Shown in pieces: positions 11,801 through 24,100 of a stretch of DNA of 64,000 nt. Position 1 is the stretch's first letter. Each line of letters starts with the position of its first letter. Below the pieces are notes generated by a model. The model was not told where the DNA came from, ran no database searches, and saw nothing but the letters and a program-made list of their open reading frames with translations. A program made the translations under genes and the position numbers. Source of the DNA: Schistocephalus solidus (taxonomy: Eukaryota > Platyhelminthes > Cestoda > Diphyllobothriidea > Diphyllobothriidae); contig WEDG01004095.1 in assembly GCA_017591395.1 (NCBI GenBank), positions 1 to 64,000 on the forward strand. Direction: 5' to 3'.

Positions 11801-14800
11801 ATAAATTGTATACCCACTTTTAAGCGAAGTCGAAAAACAGGTCAAACGTTCCCAGTTTTTCCTTGACTTCAAAAAAAAACGTAGAGTACGCAGACATTCG
11901 ACAGCAAAGCATGTAATTAAAGTGCTTTTTAAGAAGGTAACTTATTATGGAAAGTTTTTTTAACTAATTATAGGCATATATTTTCCTGGCCTTTGTTATG
12001 GACGTTCATTTTTCTTGGCAGCGAGTTTTCATGTTTGAGTGAGTCTATAAATATGACCCAGGCAGTCATCTGCATTAGGAAGAATGTGCAAAAAAGTCGC
12101 TTCTTCGGCAAATGCTTTTAAGAAATATCTTATTATCAAACAGCATCTACATTTATGGGCAGTCGTCTGAAGACACGGAAAATCGTTAGAACTCACCACA
12201 TTTTCAAAGACGATCTGCAACTCGTAATAGAAAACCCAAAATAGTCATAAAGAAATTTAACAATAGAAAATGCATCTTTTTATACACAAAATGGTACGTT
12301 TACGATTGCATCTGAGGGTTATATTTGAATTTATTAGTCAGTGACCGGCCTGTGAACATGTGAGCTTATGAAATATTATATTCCTGTGACGTCCTTATCG
12401 GCGCAATCAAGCGAAAATCTGTTTGCCTAGACCAAACGCAACTAAGACCATGTACAATCGGAAGAAAGACTGCCAATTCTCGTGAAACGGTGTTAGGCCA
12501 TACTTTACGTTGCGCTTAATCTAGATGAATATGTATGTGCAAATCTCCGAAAAAGACTATTTTCAAAAGAAATTCTACTTTTGCTGCTTTATTCACTTGT
12601 TTAGTTGTATGGACAGGCTTCCTATACATTTAAAACTTCAGTTTACTCAACTAGATCGATTTTTCACCTTTTCGTAATTTTTAACTTTTCTAAAAAAATT
12701 TGTATTTCTAGACAATGTAATATTAATTTGTAAACCACAATAAGCCTTATTTTTCCTAAAGATAGATTCTTAATTGATGTAGAACTTTGGTGAACGCAGC
12801 GTGCACTGATTTCGCGTACGTCCTCCATTTCTTATGTAGTTTTACGCTTTTGGTGCAATACCAGTTTCTACCGAAGTGCGGGTACCGCAACTGCTGCTGT
12901 ACCAGGTGCTTCCATGTGTAGTGCAGCTTCCTAATTTAGTCGAGTAGCACTACTTGCAAAGGCAAGGTAGGCCGTCTGTTCAAGTAGGATTTTGTAGGTA
13001 GATGATCTAGAATCCACCGGTTGAATCGGCGTTTTGGCAGATTTGAATCATTCATCCGATCCAATTGTGTAAAAATCAGGAGCCTCAGTTCTTTATATTC
13101 ATGCAGCAAAAACAATCATGATTATTGCATTATCGTATGCCCTTTAGTTGGCGACTATCTGCGCTAGGAAGTCACCTTGTCATACACACGCAGGTGTTGT
13201 TTGCAACCTTGTCAGCAAGTGTTGAATTCCTGCCTGCCACGCGGTGCCATATTTACCTCTCTCAATGTCGAATGTCTCTCTTGTTTCCGTCATCGCAACT
13301 TGTCTTGGTTGGTTCGACTGTTTGACATGCAGTTGGCAAGGGTGTTGATCAGGGCCGAAGGAAAAAACATTCGGTAACGGTAGGTTATGTACAGCACCAA
13401 GAAAGCCAGGAACCCCAGGCTATTGTAATACGTGATCGGTGGCAATTGGGATTCCATTCTGTCCTTCCATTATATTCAACTACTATTTCATTCCATTTCC
13501 TTTACTTACACCATATATTACAACAACTCCATTCTTCACCACCATCCATATCCTTCCTTCATTACCATTCCTTCCATTCCATACTTTTCATTTCTTCCTT
13601 CTTCCAATCAACTCATTCCACCATCTACCATCCCTTCCTTTCCTTCCATCCACCTTTCCATTTATATTCTTCACTCTTCATCCATCCATCTTTTCCACTA
13701 TTTATTTCCCATTTTAAATCATTTAAGAACTACATGTCCATTTCATTCCATTATCCATTCCACTTTCCTGTCCTCCCTTTTCTCCATTTTCCATTCCTAA
13801 CATTTCCATTCCTTCCTTCTATACATTCTCCACTATATTACACTCTCATTCCTATACAATTCTCCATATTATTTATATCCACTATTTCCTTTCTTTCATT
13901 TTGTGTTCCTTATTCACTGTGTTGCTCCTTTCTCCACCATTTCCTTCCACATCCCTGTGCCACTGCTGCTTTCCTTATGTTTCCGTTCCACTCTATTCCC
14001 AAGTTATCCTTTGGTGTTCCTTTTCACTTCTGTGCTCGTGTCCATCCGTCCACATATGCTGGTCTCCGCTCTCCTGTCTTCACTGTGTGTGGTGTCTCGT
14101 CCATCGGTCTGTGCGTGGGGTCGATTCTTCCTGGGGCTGTCTGTTTCCATGTGTCTGTGTCTCCGTGATCATGTGGTGTGTGTTGTGTGTCGCGCGTCCT
14201 CCTCCTCGTCCTCATGTCCTCCTCCTCCTCCTCTCCTCCTCCTCCTCGTCCTCCTCGTCCTCCTCCTCCTCCTCGTCCTCTCCTCCTCCTCCTCCTCCTC
14301 CTCCTCCTCCTCCTCTCCTCCTCCTCCTCCTCCTCCTCCTCCTCCTCCTCCTCCTCCTCCTCCTCCTCCTCCTCCTCCTCCTCCTCCTCCTCTCCTCCCT
14401 CCTCCTCCTCCTCCTCCTCCTCCTCCTCCTCCTCCTCCTCCTCCTCCTCCTCCTCCTCCTCCTCCTCCTCCTCCTCCTCCTCCTCCTCCTCCTCCTCCTC
14501 CTCCTCCTCCTCCTCCTCCTCCTCTCTCCTCCTCCTCCTCCTCCTCCTCCTCCTCCTCCTCCTCCTCCTCCTCCTCCTCCTCCTCCTCCTCCTCCTCTCC
14601 TCCTCCTCCTCCTCCTCCTCCTCCTCCTCCTCCTCCTCCTCCTCCTCCTCCTCCCTCCTCCTCCCTCCTCCTCCTCCTCCTCCTCCTCCCTCCTCCCTCC
14701 TCCTCCTCCTCCTCCTCCTCCTCCTCCTCCTCCTCCTCCTCCTCCTCCTCCTCCTCCTCCTCCTCCTCCTCCTCCTCCTCCTCCCTCCTCCTCCTCCTCC

Positions 14801-15072
14801 TCCTCCTCCCTCCTCCTCCTCCTCCCTCCTCCTCCTCCTCCTCCTCCTCCTCCTCCTCCTCCTCCTCCTCTCCTCCTCCTCCTCCTCCTCCTCCTCCTCC
14901 TCCTCCTCCTCCCTCCTCCTCCTCCTCCCTCCTCCTCCTCCTCCTCCTCCTCCTCCTCCTCCTCCTCCTCCTCCTCCTCCTCCTCCTCCTCCTTCTCACC
15001 CTCCCTTTTCTACTTCTACTCACCACCACGCACCATTACCACTACCACTACTACCTACCACTTCTACTCACC

Positions 15073-15104
<32 letters not shown>

Positions 15105-18100
15105 GTCTACTACTATTACTAGAACTACTTATGCTAATACTTCTACTAATAAGACTACTACTACTAATACTTCTACTAATACTACTTATACTTTGCAGGA
15201 CTAGATACCAGCGCCGCACATTTTGATATCGCATCAATCACCGGTACGGGTAATTAGTTCATGTACTTTTTGACGACCGCCATACTAACGATTCCGGTAA
15301 ACTGATAGCAAGGCAATCGGTCTACCATTGCGCCACTCGTATTGATGTTTACAACGACGTAGGTTGAACATCCGTAGTAAATACCGTTGCAGCCCCGATG
15401 CCACGAGTTTCTGAAAGAAACAATGAAGGAACTGGAGACATGGTAAGATACATTGAGGGTAAGATGAAATAAGATAAGATATGGTACACACAGGAATAGT
15501 TTGGATGACTCAAAAGTTAATCTCGAAGGCGCAGATACGACCACTGGGACAGGAGCTTTAGTAGCCCGATATTTCGGATTCTCGCTCGAATCCATCATCA
15601 ACGACATAGTCGGATAATGTTAGTTGATTGCTCATTCGACGGGATCGAACCACATATTCAACTTTGGTAAATCCGAAGTCCTCGCGAGAGCCGACAACCG
15701 CGTGAGTCGCGAATTGCTCGAGTCTGGGTTTTCTGGTCCTCAGTCAATTACCAAGCGTAATGACCTCCCCGCTCCATATTTGCTTAGGCAAAGTAGGTAC
15801 CCACGCGGAGAGCGTGTGGATGACCACTGCTACTGATGCCAGTGACGGTGAGCCAAATTGCCCAAGAAACCACACGGATGACGAAACTTAGGCCGTTAGC
15901 AACTCGACTGCGGACCATTATCGTGCCGCGTGCAACTTGGCGCATAGCAGCTGCATTCTGCAACACTTGGCCAGTCGAACCATTATCTCACCACATAAAA
16001 CGACCCGCGATACATTCGTGAACTGCAATTGTACTTGGCATGTAGTGTCCTCGCAATTACATCCTCTACGTACTACAACACCTGTGTAATCCACTACCCT
16101 TATCTGACTTCGTCACTGATGATGGATTCGAGTGAGAATCCGAAACATCAGGCTAATAGAACTTGTTCCAGCGATCATTTCTCCTCCGCGCTCGCTTCCT
16201 GTAAATCCCCTGTTCGCTTCCATCGGAAGGCAGTCTTATGGAGGCATATCTTTCATTGCGGTCGAATCATGTCGTCAGGGACTCGGTCACCGGCGTTTTT
16301 TGCGTTCTTATTGATGTGCGTTTTAGCCCCGTCCAGCTTTTTCTGGAGTGTCAATTTTGTTGTCGGTTCAAAGAATAATACTTCTCCGCTTTCAAACGCC
16401 ATAACTCTGTTCGCAGGCAACATTTTAAGAATCCTTTCTCGCTAACCTGGCTTCCTAATCTTCGTTGTCCATCCCAATCGGCTTTCCCCAGTACAGTTTT
16501 AATGAAGACACTCGCACGTGTCATTTTGCGTCTAAGCTTTCTGTATTATATCCTGATTGAGCAGTGTGTTTATGCCTCCATTGCGACGCCAATGTGCCCG
16601 CATTAACTTCCCTCTACTGGTGTTCTTCAGTGCAGCGTTTTGTCGTGTGCTAGTTGCGGGGTGAGTTATTTCCACTACTGTATCTGTCTCACTCTGCTTC
16701 TCTCTGTCTTTTTCTATGTATATAAGCGTTCGTTTATGTTCATGAAGCTGCTGGAATGTACCATAAATATGAGTCAGTTACCCATTGTCGCCGTACCTTG
16801 TCATTTTAAGGTTCCTGTATTTCAGGATGACTAAAACCTTACTAGAGTTGCGTTCCTTAAGTAGTGCGTTACTCACGCAAACTGTAACTTTGTCTTCTCA
16901 CCGGAAGGTCTACGTTTTTTGCGTTAATTCAATGTTAGAGGGGGTGTTCACCGCCTGTGTCTGGCCAAATCATGTGTGCTTTGGCCTAAAATTAGTTTGC
17001 ACACTATTTTCCAATCAAAGCTAGTCTTTATTTTAAGGGATGATGCAAGTTATATTTCCCATCCGTCCTTACCACCTAATCATCGCCTTTTCGCCTCCTG
17101 TCAATGTTGTAATCCTCCCCCCCTTTGCTCCCTAACCTCTCGTTTTTCGGGGATTTAATGTGATGTAGCCCCTTCGCCACTAACCTCCCAAGAATAATTA
17201 AACGTAATTGGATTTAATTTCATTAATCATAACGTGCTTTCGGTCGTCTTTATACTCCCATTGACCACTTTTTTTGACAGTTACGAGGCTGGTCTTTCCC
17301 TCGACCTTTGTAATACCTGTATTTGCTTCATGACCTTCATACATTATTTTCAAGCCTGACATGACGTATCCCAGGGCTTCGCTGCTCTGCAGTCTCCGAA
17401 AAACCTTTAGGATTCGAGGGACATCCACCCTCCTGTAGCATTATTCGTCCATGTAACCTTAAGATCTTTTAGGCGTAGATTGGCGACTTTTGCACATTTC
17501 AGTAACAAAGTGGGACGTTTTTTGACGGTAAGTCATGTTCAAACGGTGTAAATCATGGACTACTATCATTGTTTCTTCCTTCCATGTCCGTTTATTTTGT
17601 TAGGCTTTTGTTGATGAAAACTTCTTCTTGGTTTAAAGGGTTCCGTTGTGGATCGTGAGGCCAACGAGAAGGAGAGGGTGAGTTGTGTGAGCAATGTGAA
17701 CACTTTAATTTTTGCATTACTGCTTATTATATCTACAAAAACCCAGGTCCACGCACACATAGCGCCACGCTATGCTCATCAGAATAAGTGTTTCTGTGAT
17801 TGTTCCGCCGATCAAATCAGTCCTAGGTTTGGAGTATTCTCTCCCTAGTCAGACTGGATTGATTCACTATCCCGCTTTAGATAGTAAACTACATAATAGT
17901 AAACAAAATAGGCGTGACCGGTTTCGCCTTCCCACTCGAGTCTCTGACCCACACGACTGATCGCATAGCAAAAACCCATCAGTAATCTGGAAGCAATAAA
18001 AAACAAGGGAAACTAGAATGAACATTTCTCGCTTATTTTCCGCCGTCAGCCGATGCGACCCCAAGTCTAGGTTGGGAGGGGTTTGGACCCAGGGTCTTTG

Positions 18101-21100
18101 GTGGCTGACCCATAGAGTTTTACACTGTCGGATGCGATGGGAAATAATCATTTTCGGAATGTTTATTGATCTGTCCTTTTAGCTGAGTGAAGTACGAACA
18201 CAGCAGTTACTCGAATTCGCTCTGTTACTTTTGGTAATAATTCTCTTCGTAACTTGCCGTCTCACTGACAGCAGGTATTAAACTCGCTAAATATATCCTT
18301 AGCACCAAACTTCACGGTAGAAGTAAGTTTTAATAGTGACACTGATGGGACTCGTGGAAAGTGGATTAATTCCCTGCGCACTTTTCTTGCCTACTAGTGC
18401 ATTTTCAGGCCAGTACACGTCTGAAAGAACTTGATCGGAAGCTGGCGTGAGGACCTGCGCAATTGCCTGGGTGTACTGATGGACAAGGAAATATTGCGCA
18501 GTCCCTGAGGGGATGACATTTAATGAAAGCACACAGGGCCTTGTATTCATCGGCAAATGCTCCTGTTTTACAGTGACGTTATAATGTTTTGAACGAAGCA
18601 TGCACCAGCCAGGGTCATTCCCTGAATTCCTGCGACTGTCCCTAACCCTCGCGAGGCGTTTCACTGCGACTGGGTGATTTTGCTACTCCAAATGTTGTTT
18701 TTTTTATAGCAGGAAACATTCAAAGACGAGTAAAGATTTCAGAAAAACCTCCCACCTGACTCTCCATCGTCGTCTGTCTCATATATTCGTCACAATTTTA
18801 CAGTTTTTGACTTGAAGTAGATACATGTGGACGAGAGCTTTCTTGCCTGTTTGAGGATCTGAGACCTTCACTTCCTTTCATTAATGACACAAACTAGGTA
18901 AGGGTTTGACACGCTGACTTCATTTGCTATTCACTATCAGTAGAGATGTCGTTGCTTTTAAGCAACTGACATTGGTTCTGCTTGAAATTACTCCCCTTGG
19001 TAAATGGATAGACATCTAAATTTGCATGAGCCAGAAATGTTTGTTTTTCCTATCTTATAATTTGTGCTGTCCCAATCCTATGCAGTGCTAATAAGCTGCT
19101 GTACCCCTATTGTATGAGCCTAAAAATGAATGCAATGCAATCCAAAGGGCATGCTTCGAATCGCTTAATTCCTGGCACTCATGACATCTCAGGGACGTCT
19201 TTCCTTGCCGTTGCCCACTGTCAAAGAATTCATAAAAAAACAGTCCATCACTGGGAAGTGCCTCTGAAAACAAATCTTACTATATTGCCCTCGCAAACAG
19301 AATGCGACGCTGTCATGACAAAATGGGTCCCATTGGTATATCATATACATTTTTCTGATTGTGTTGATTAAGAGGGGATCCTTAATTGTTACCGAACCTG
19401 TCCAACGGCTATGTTGACGGAAAAATCAAGGATCCGACGCCATCTCGGTCGAACTTTGCTAGCACAACAGCCCTCGGCTGATGAAAAAACTCACACCACT
19501 GTTCCGAGAGATGCGGTTGCAAAGACAAGGTCCCCAGGATTTCCAGGACGCGACAAATGAACATTTCTACAAGCGGAAAGGGATAATAATAACAGAGGAA
19601 TCTCACTGCTAAACCTTTCTGGGAAGATCACCACTCGCATCTTTGTCAATCGTCTTAGCGGCAACCTGGAATACGGTCTTCTCTCAGAAAGCTAGTGTGA
19701 CTTCCAACGACCCCGGGGCACCTCCAACATGATGCCCTCCAACTACAAGGAAAGAGTCAGGAGATGCAGATCCACATCTACCTTTCCTTCTTCGACCGGA
19801 TGAAAGTCTTCGACGACGTGAATAGCGATGGACTCTGGAAAATCATGTAGAAATTTGGCTGTCTTGGAGGATTCATGGGCATGGTGCGTCAACTCTACGA
19901 CGGGACAGTCTCTGGCGCATTCGCGGTGACCATTAAAGTGATATAGCACTGCGTACTCGTTCCTACCCCCTTAAACCTCCTGTTACCAACCATGCTAATG
20001 GGCGCCTACCGTGATGAAGGCCTACCATGATGAAATTAGCGTCGTTCATAGGAAAGACGACCATTTTCTAAATAGCCGACGCGCGTCATTCTATGTCTAC
20101 TAACCACGACCACGACTGTGTGCCTAACCGCGACAGAAGAGGATATGCAGCGAAGCATAAATCTCTTCGCTTCGGCTGTACGAACCTCGGGCGGACCATT
20201 AACACGGATAAACTGGTGGCCACGCGTCATCCGTCACCCGACATTGCATATAAAGTCTCTCGCACTACTGTCGACGGCAGCCAACTCCATACAGGAGTCA
20301 GATTCATCTGTATAAGCGGTAAACTCTCACAACACAAAAATCGACTACGATGTGCGCCGGATCTCTAAAAACAGCCAGGCTGTAGGCCGGCTCAGGGCCT
20401 CCATCTAGCGTTGCTGCGGTCCCCATCTCAACTTCAAGCTAAAAAGATAGAGGACGGTAGTTCTGATGATGCTGCTAAACGGGGTGGACACTTGAACAGT
20501 CTACGCTCATTGAGCAAGTAAACTTAGTCCCTTCCACCTTATTTGTCTCTGAAGGAGACTTAAACTGCAATGACAAAATGAGATACCGGACACTGAAGTA
20601 CTGGATGGAACGCATTGAAATCCTCAACTGCCACTCATGTGGAGACAACTGCAACTGCGATGAAGCAGCCACCGCCTGAGGATCGACAACGAGCGTCTAC
20701 CCAAGAGACCCTTCTACAGGGATGTCGCTGCGGATGCTAGTTCACAAGCGGGACCACAGCGACGCTTAAAATGCAGCCTGCGAACTTCCCTTAATGATCT
20801 ACAAACCACTCTGACAACGAGAGCAATGGGAACCTGTAGCAGTCATCTCCGAAGCCAACCAGGCCGCTCCTGCTGAAGTCAAAAGAGGGGCTCGCAAATC
20901 TCAAGCTCCTCCGAAACAACGCACCCACCTCAATTCCTCCAACGGGCTCAAACAGTCAGCGAACATTCCGCGGATAGATAGGCCTCGTCGGACATGTCCG
21001 AACCTGATGCTACAAGAACCTGGCAGCTCCACCTGCTGCCTCCGCAAATGCCACCCCTGCATAAACCCCACCCGCCATCACCATTTCTATCATCTTGTCT

Positions 21101-24100
21101 GTAACCTCCACGACAAATACGACGACTACCGCCTGTCTCCCTCCCACCACGAGAAAGAACACTCCCGAATGGTCCCTCACCATGCACTCACAATCATAGC
21201 CCTTACCATCAGTAATTTGGGCCTGATCCTAACCTGCCCGCATTGCGATCGCACGTTCACATCACGCCTCGGTCTGCTAGGCCATTTGCGAATAGATCGT
21301 ACTAAGCTTGGCGAACCGTTGACTGGAGCTCTGATATACACCCGCTGCATCCGACCCAACTGCTCACACTGCCTATGCATATTGCTTCCCCGTATGGGCC
21401 TTCACGGGCACATGCGAATCCACAAATATGGATCTCACCGCAGTATTTACATGCTAAGCCCATTCTAAATATCCGACAACTCTCCCATGGCATTACTAAC
21501 AAAAACAAGGGAGACTGGAATTACCATTTCTGACTCATTAGCCGTCATCAGCCGGCCATACCTAACCTCTGTTGTTGAGGCAACTGAGGATTGAATCCGC
21601 GACGCGTTGGTTAGAAGTCTAACGCTCTAGCTCACTGCGTCACAGTTTCGTGTTCCTGCCGGTTTTAATCGGGAAAACTAACAATGGTAGATGGACGCTC
21701 ACTGATCGGTTACGGGACTCACTCGTCCCGTCGTGCCTTGTGGCTCATTCTGGAGCCCCGCCAGCAACCGCACAGCGGCCAGTGATATAGATAGAATGAC
21801 ATTACTGACAAAGAAAATTGACCCTCGGGTGTTGCAACAGCTGGGGTTGGGTATGGTTGGCTGATGACGGCTAATAAGCCAAAAATGGCCTTTACAGTCT
21901 CCCGGGTCTATATCGGTAATGTTCTCTAGCGACTTTGCCTACTGTGTTTAACGGATTCCGGGATCTTTCATGATCCTCTCCCGTCTCAATCTGATGCATC
22001 ATACTTCCCTGTTCTGCGTCAATTGTGGTCTTTGGTTAATTGAAAGGCATCTGTTTGAGGTTATATTGCTTTATCGGCTGTCTTGATTCGTTTTCCACAA
22101 TTGAGTTTCCAGAATTTACGCTTTACCAGTACCTGCAATAAGCAAGTGGGAAAACGCCCAGGGAGGCTTATCTTCAGAACAGGGGTAGCGAATGATTGAG
22201 CTGTGACACTATTTGCGTAAACCGGCACGTATAATTCAATTCCGCCGAGGACGCTGAGTCCTGATTTTCTTTCGTGCGGCGCTTCCAAGTGGGATGGCCG
22301 TTCTCCCTTGGTAACGCACCTTCCTTGATTTGCGATCAGAAGAAAAAGCGGTAAACAATCCGACGTCTGTTAGCCCACTATACTAAAAAAACTAGACTTA
22401 AGCACAGCTAGACGTCAGCAGTTCTTGCGTATGAATCCCGATACGACAGGAACTCGGGAGGGTGGTCTGTTTGTTGGCCTAGATTCCGGCCACCTGGCAA
22501 GTCCACAGGTTTTGGATGGTATAACCATATTCATTAAAGGCTAATTGCGAAATAAGCGGTTGTACACATATCCAGCAACTCGGTTACCTAATATTGGTCA
22601 CAAGCTGCATCGGTAATTGCGATGTGTTGGCTGTTGGTCGCCATTAAGTAACACCTCTCCAACTATTAGGCACCGTCTTCAAACCGTCACTAACCGCTGT
22701 GCAGTTGCCAGCGGGGCTCGAGAGTGAGCCACAAGGCACACTGGAACAAGTAAGTCCCGTAACTCATCTGTGGGCGCCCATGTAACTCTCCCATCTTAAG
22801 CACTAATAACCCCTTCTCCTCCAGCGCAGCGAACATAAGCAAAACAACCATCACAGCCGACTTAGTAGCTCTCGACCTATCCTGCCTATATTGGCAACGC
22901 ACATACACTTTCTGCATCGACCTGGTCATTAACAGTAGAATACATCGCGCAGAGACTGGTGAATTAGTTCCAGATGCATCAACACACACCTGTTGCACTC
23001 ATCTTCGCTGACCGCTCTACCTACATACGCTAATTCACTGCATAGACCTATCCGGCCATATTCAACTTCCTGCAAACCTGTGTTTAAACACCTGTCAAGC
23101 CACATCACATTTCTCCTCACCCGCACACACGTTAGTTCCACCGTCGTAGTCCGATTATGTCCACCGTATGCTCCACAGAAGGGTGGTGCAGGAACGGTGA
23201 CTTGTGTGCAAATTAGTTTTAAGTGATCGTAGACTTTCACTGTATCGACCGCACTCTCTCTTCCCTTAACCGCCTGTTCCCGGTGTCAAGACATAATAGA
23301 GAAAACCGGAGGCGGGGTCGGGTGCAGATGAAGCATCTCCCATGGAATGGGAGAGCGGTGTGTGGTATGAGCCTGCACCTACGCGTGCCCATGTTGGGCA
23401 CGCGCACGCCCCATGTTCAGCATTTACTATGGGACCGCATCCCAGAATAATAACGCCTGCCGCAGCCCGATTTGATCCATGTGTTGGTCCAGCGCATTTA
23501 CCACGCGACCCGTTTAAGGGGCACACCAGCACCCACCACACGCGAACCCGTCCCAATATACCCCTCCCACCTCCACCGACACGTGATCAGCGCTTGTTAC
23601 GTCAATGGAAAGCGTGTTCTTTGAGTTTCGTTCCATGTGGCCGCTATGGCACGCATGCGAGCTCCTAGCTATCCACCCGACCTTTGTGTGAAAACCGGGT
23701 GTGTTGTGTTTGGGGTGGCGAAGTGCAAGGTCGTGTCTGGCACGCACAGACACTTTTTAGCTCTGTCAGCCACTCCGTACAATCCCTGCATCGGCTGTCT
23801 GAAAGGCTTGAACTGTCGACTTGTGCACACGGGAGGGAAGAGAAAGTGAGGTCGACCCAGCTTATATTCCTCACTCGAAACCAACTGTTCCGCTTCATTT
23901 TACCACGGTGCACCAAAAGCCAGGGCGTGGAAGGGTGCCGGCTGACGGTATAACCCGGCCCTCCTCTCAGGACTGAGCATTAGACTGCAGTGCCTTCTCC
24001 TGAATGCGGCCTCTACGGCACTCCCACTCAGTTTGGATCTGAGGCGTCCCACTCCCAATTTTTTATTGAACTCCTGGTCCATTTTGCGCGTATCAGGCAC

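Noticed and set aside
13901..15226. Frames of 250-440 residues made of poly-Ser, poly-Pro and poly-Leu (and poly-Glu/Gly on the - strand)
   Set aside because: They are translations of the (TCC)n array in different frames. No non-repetitive domain is attached.
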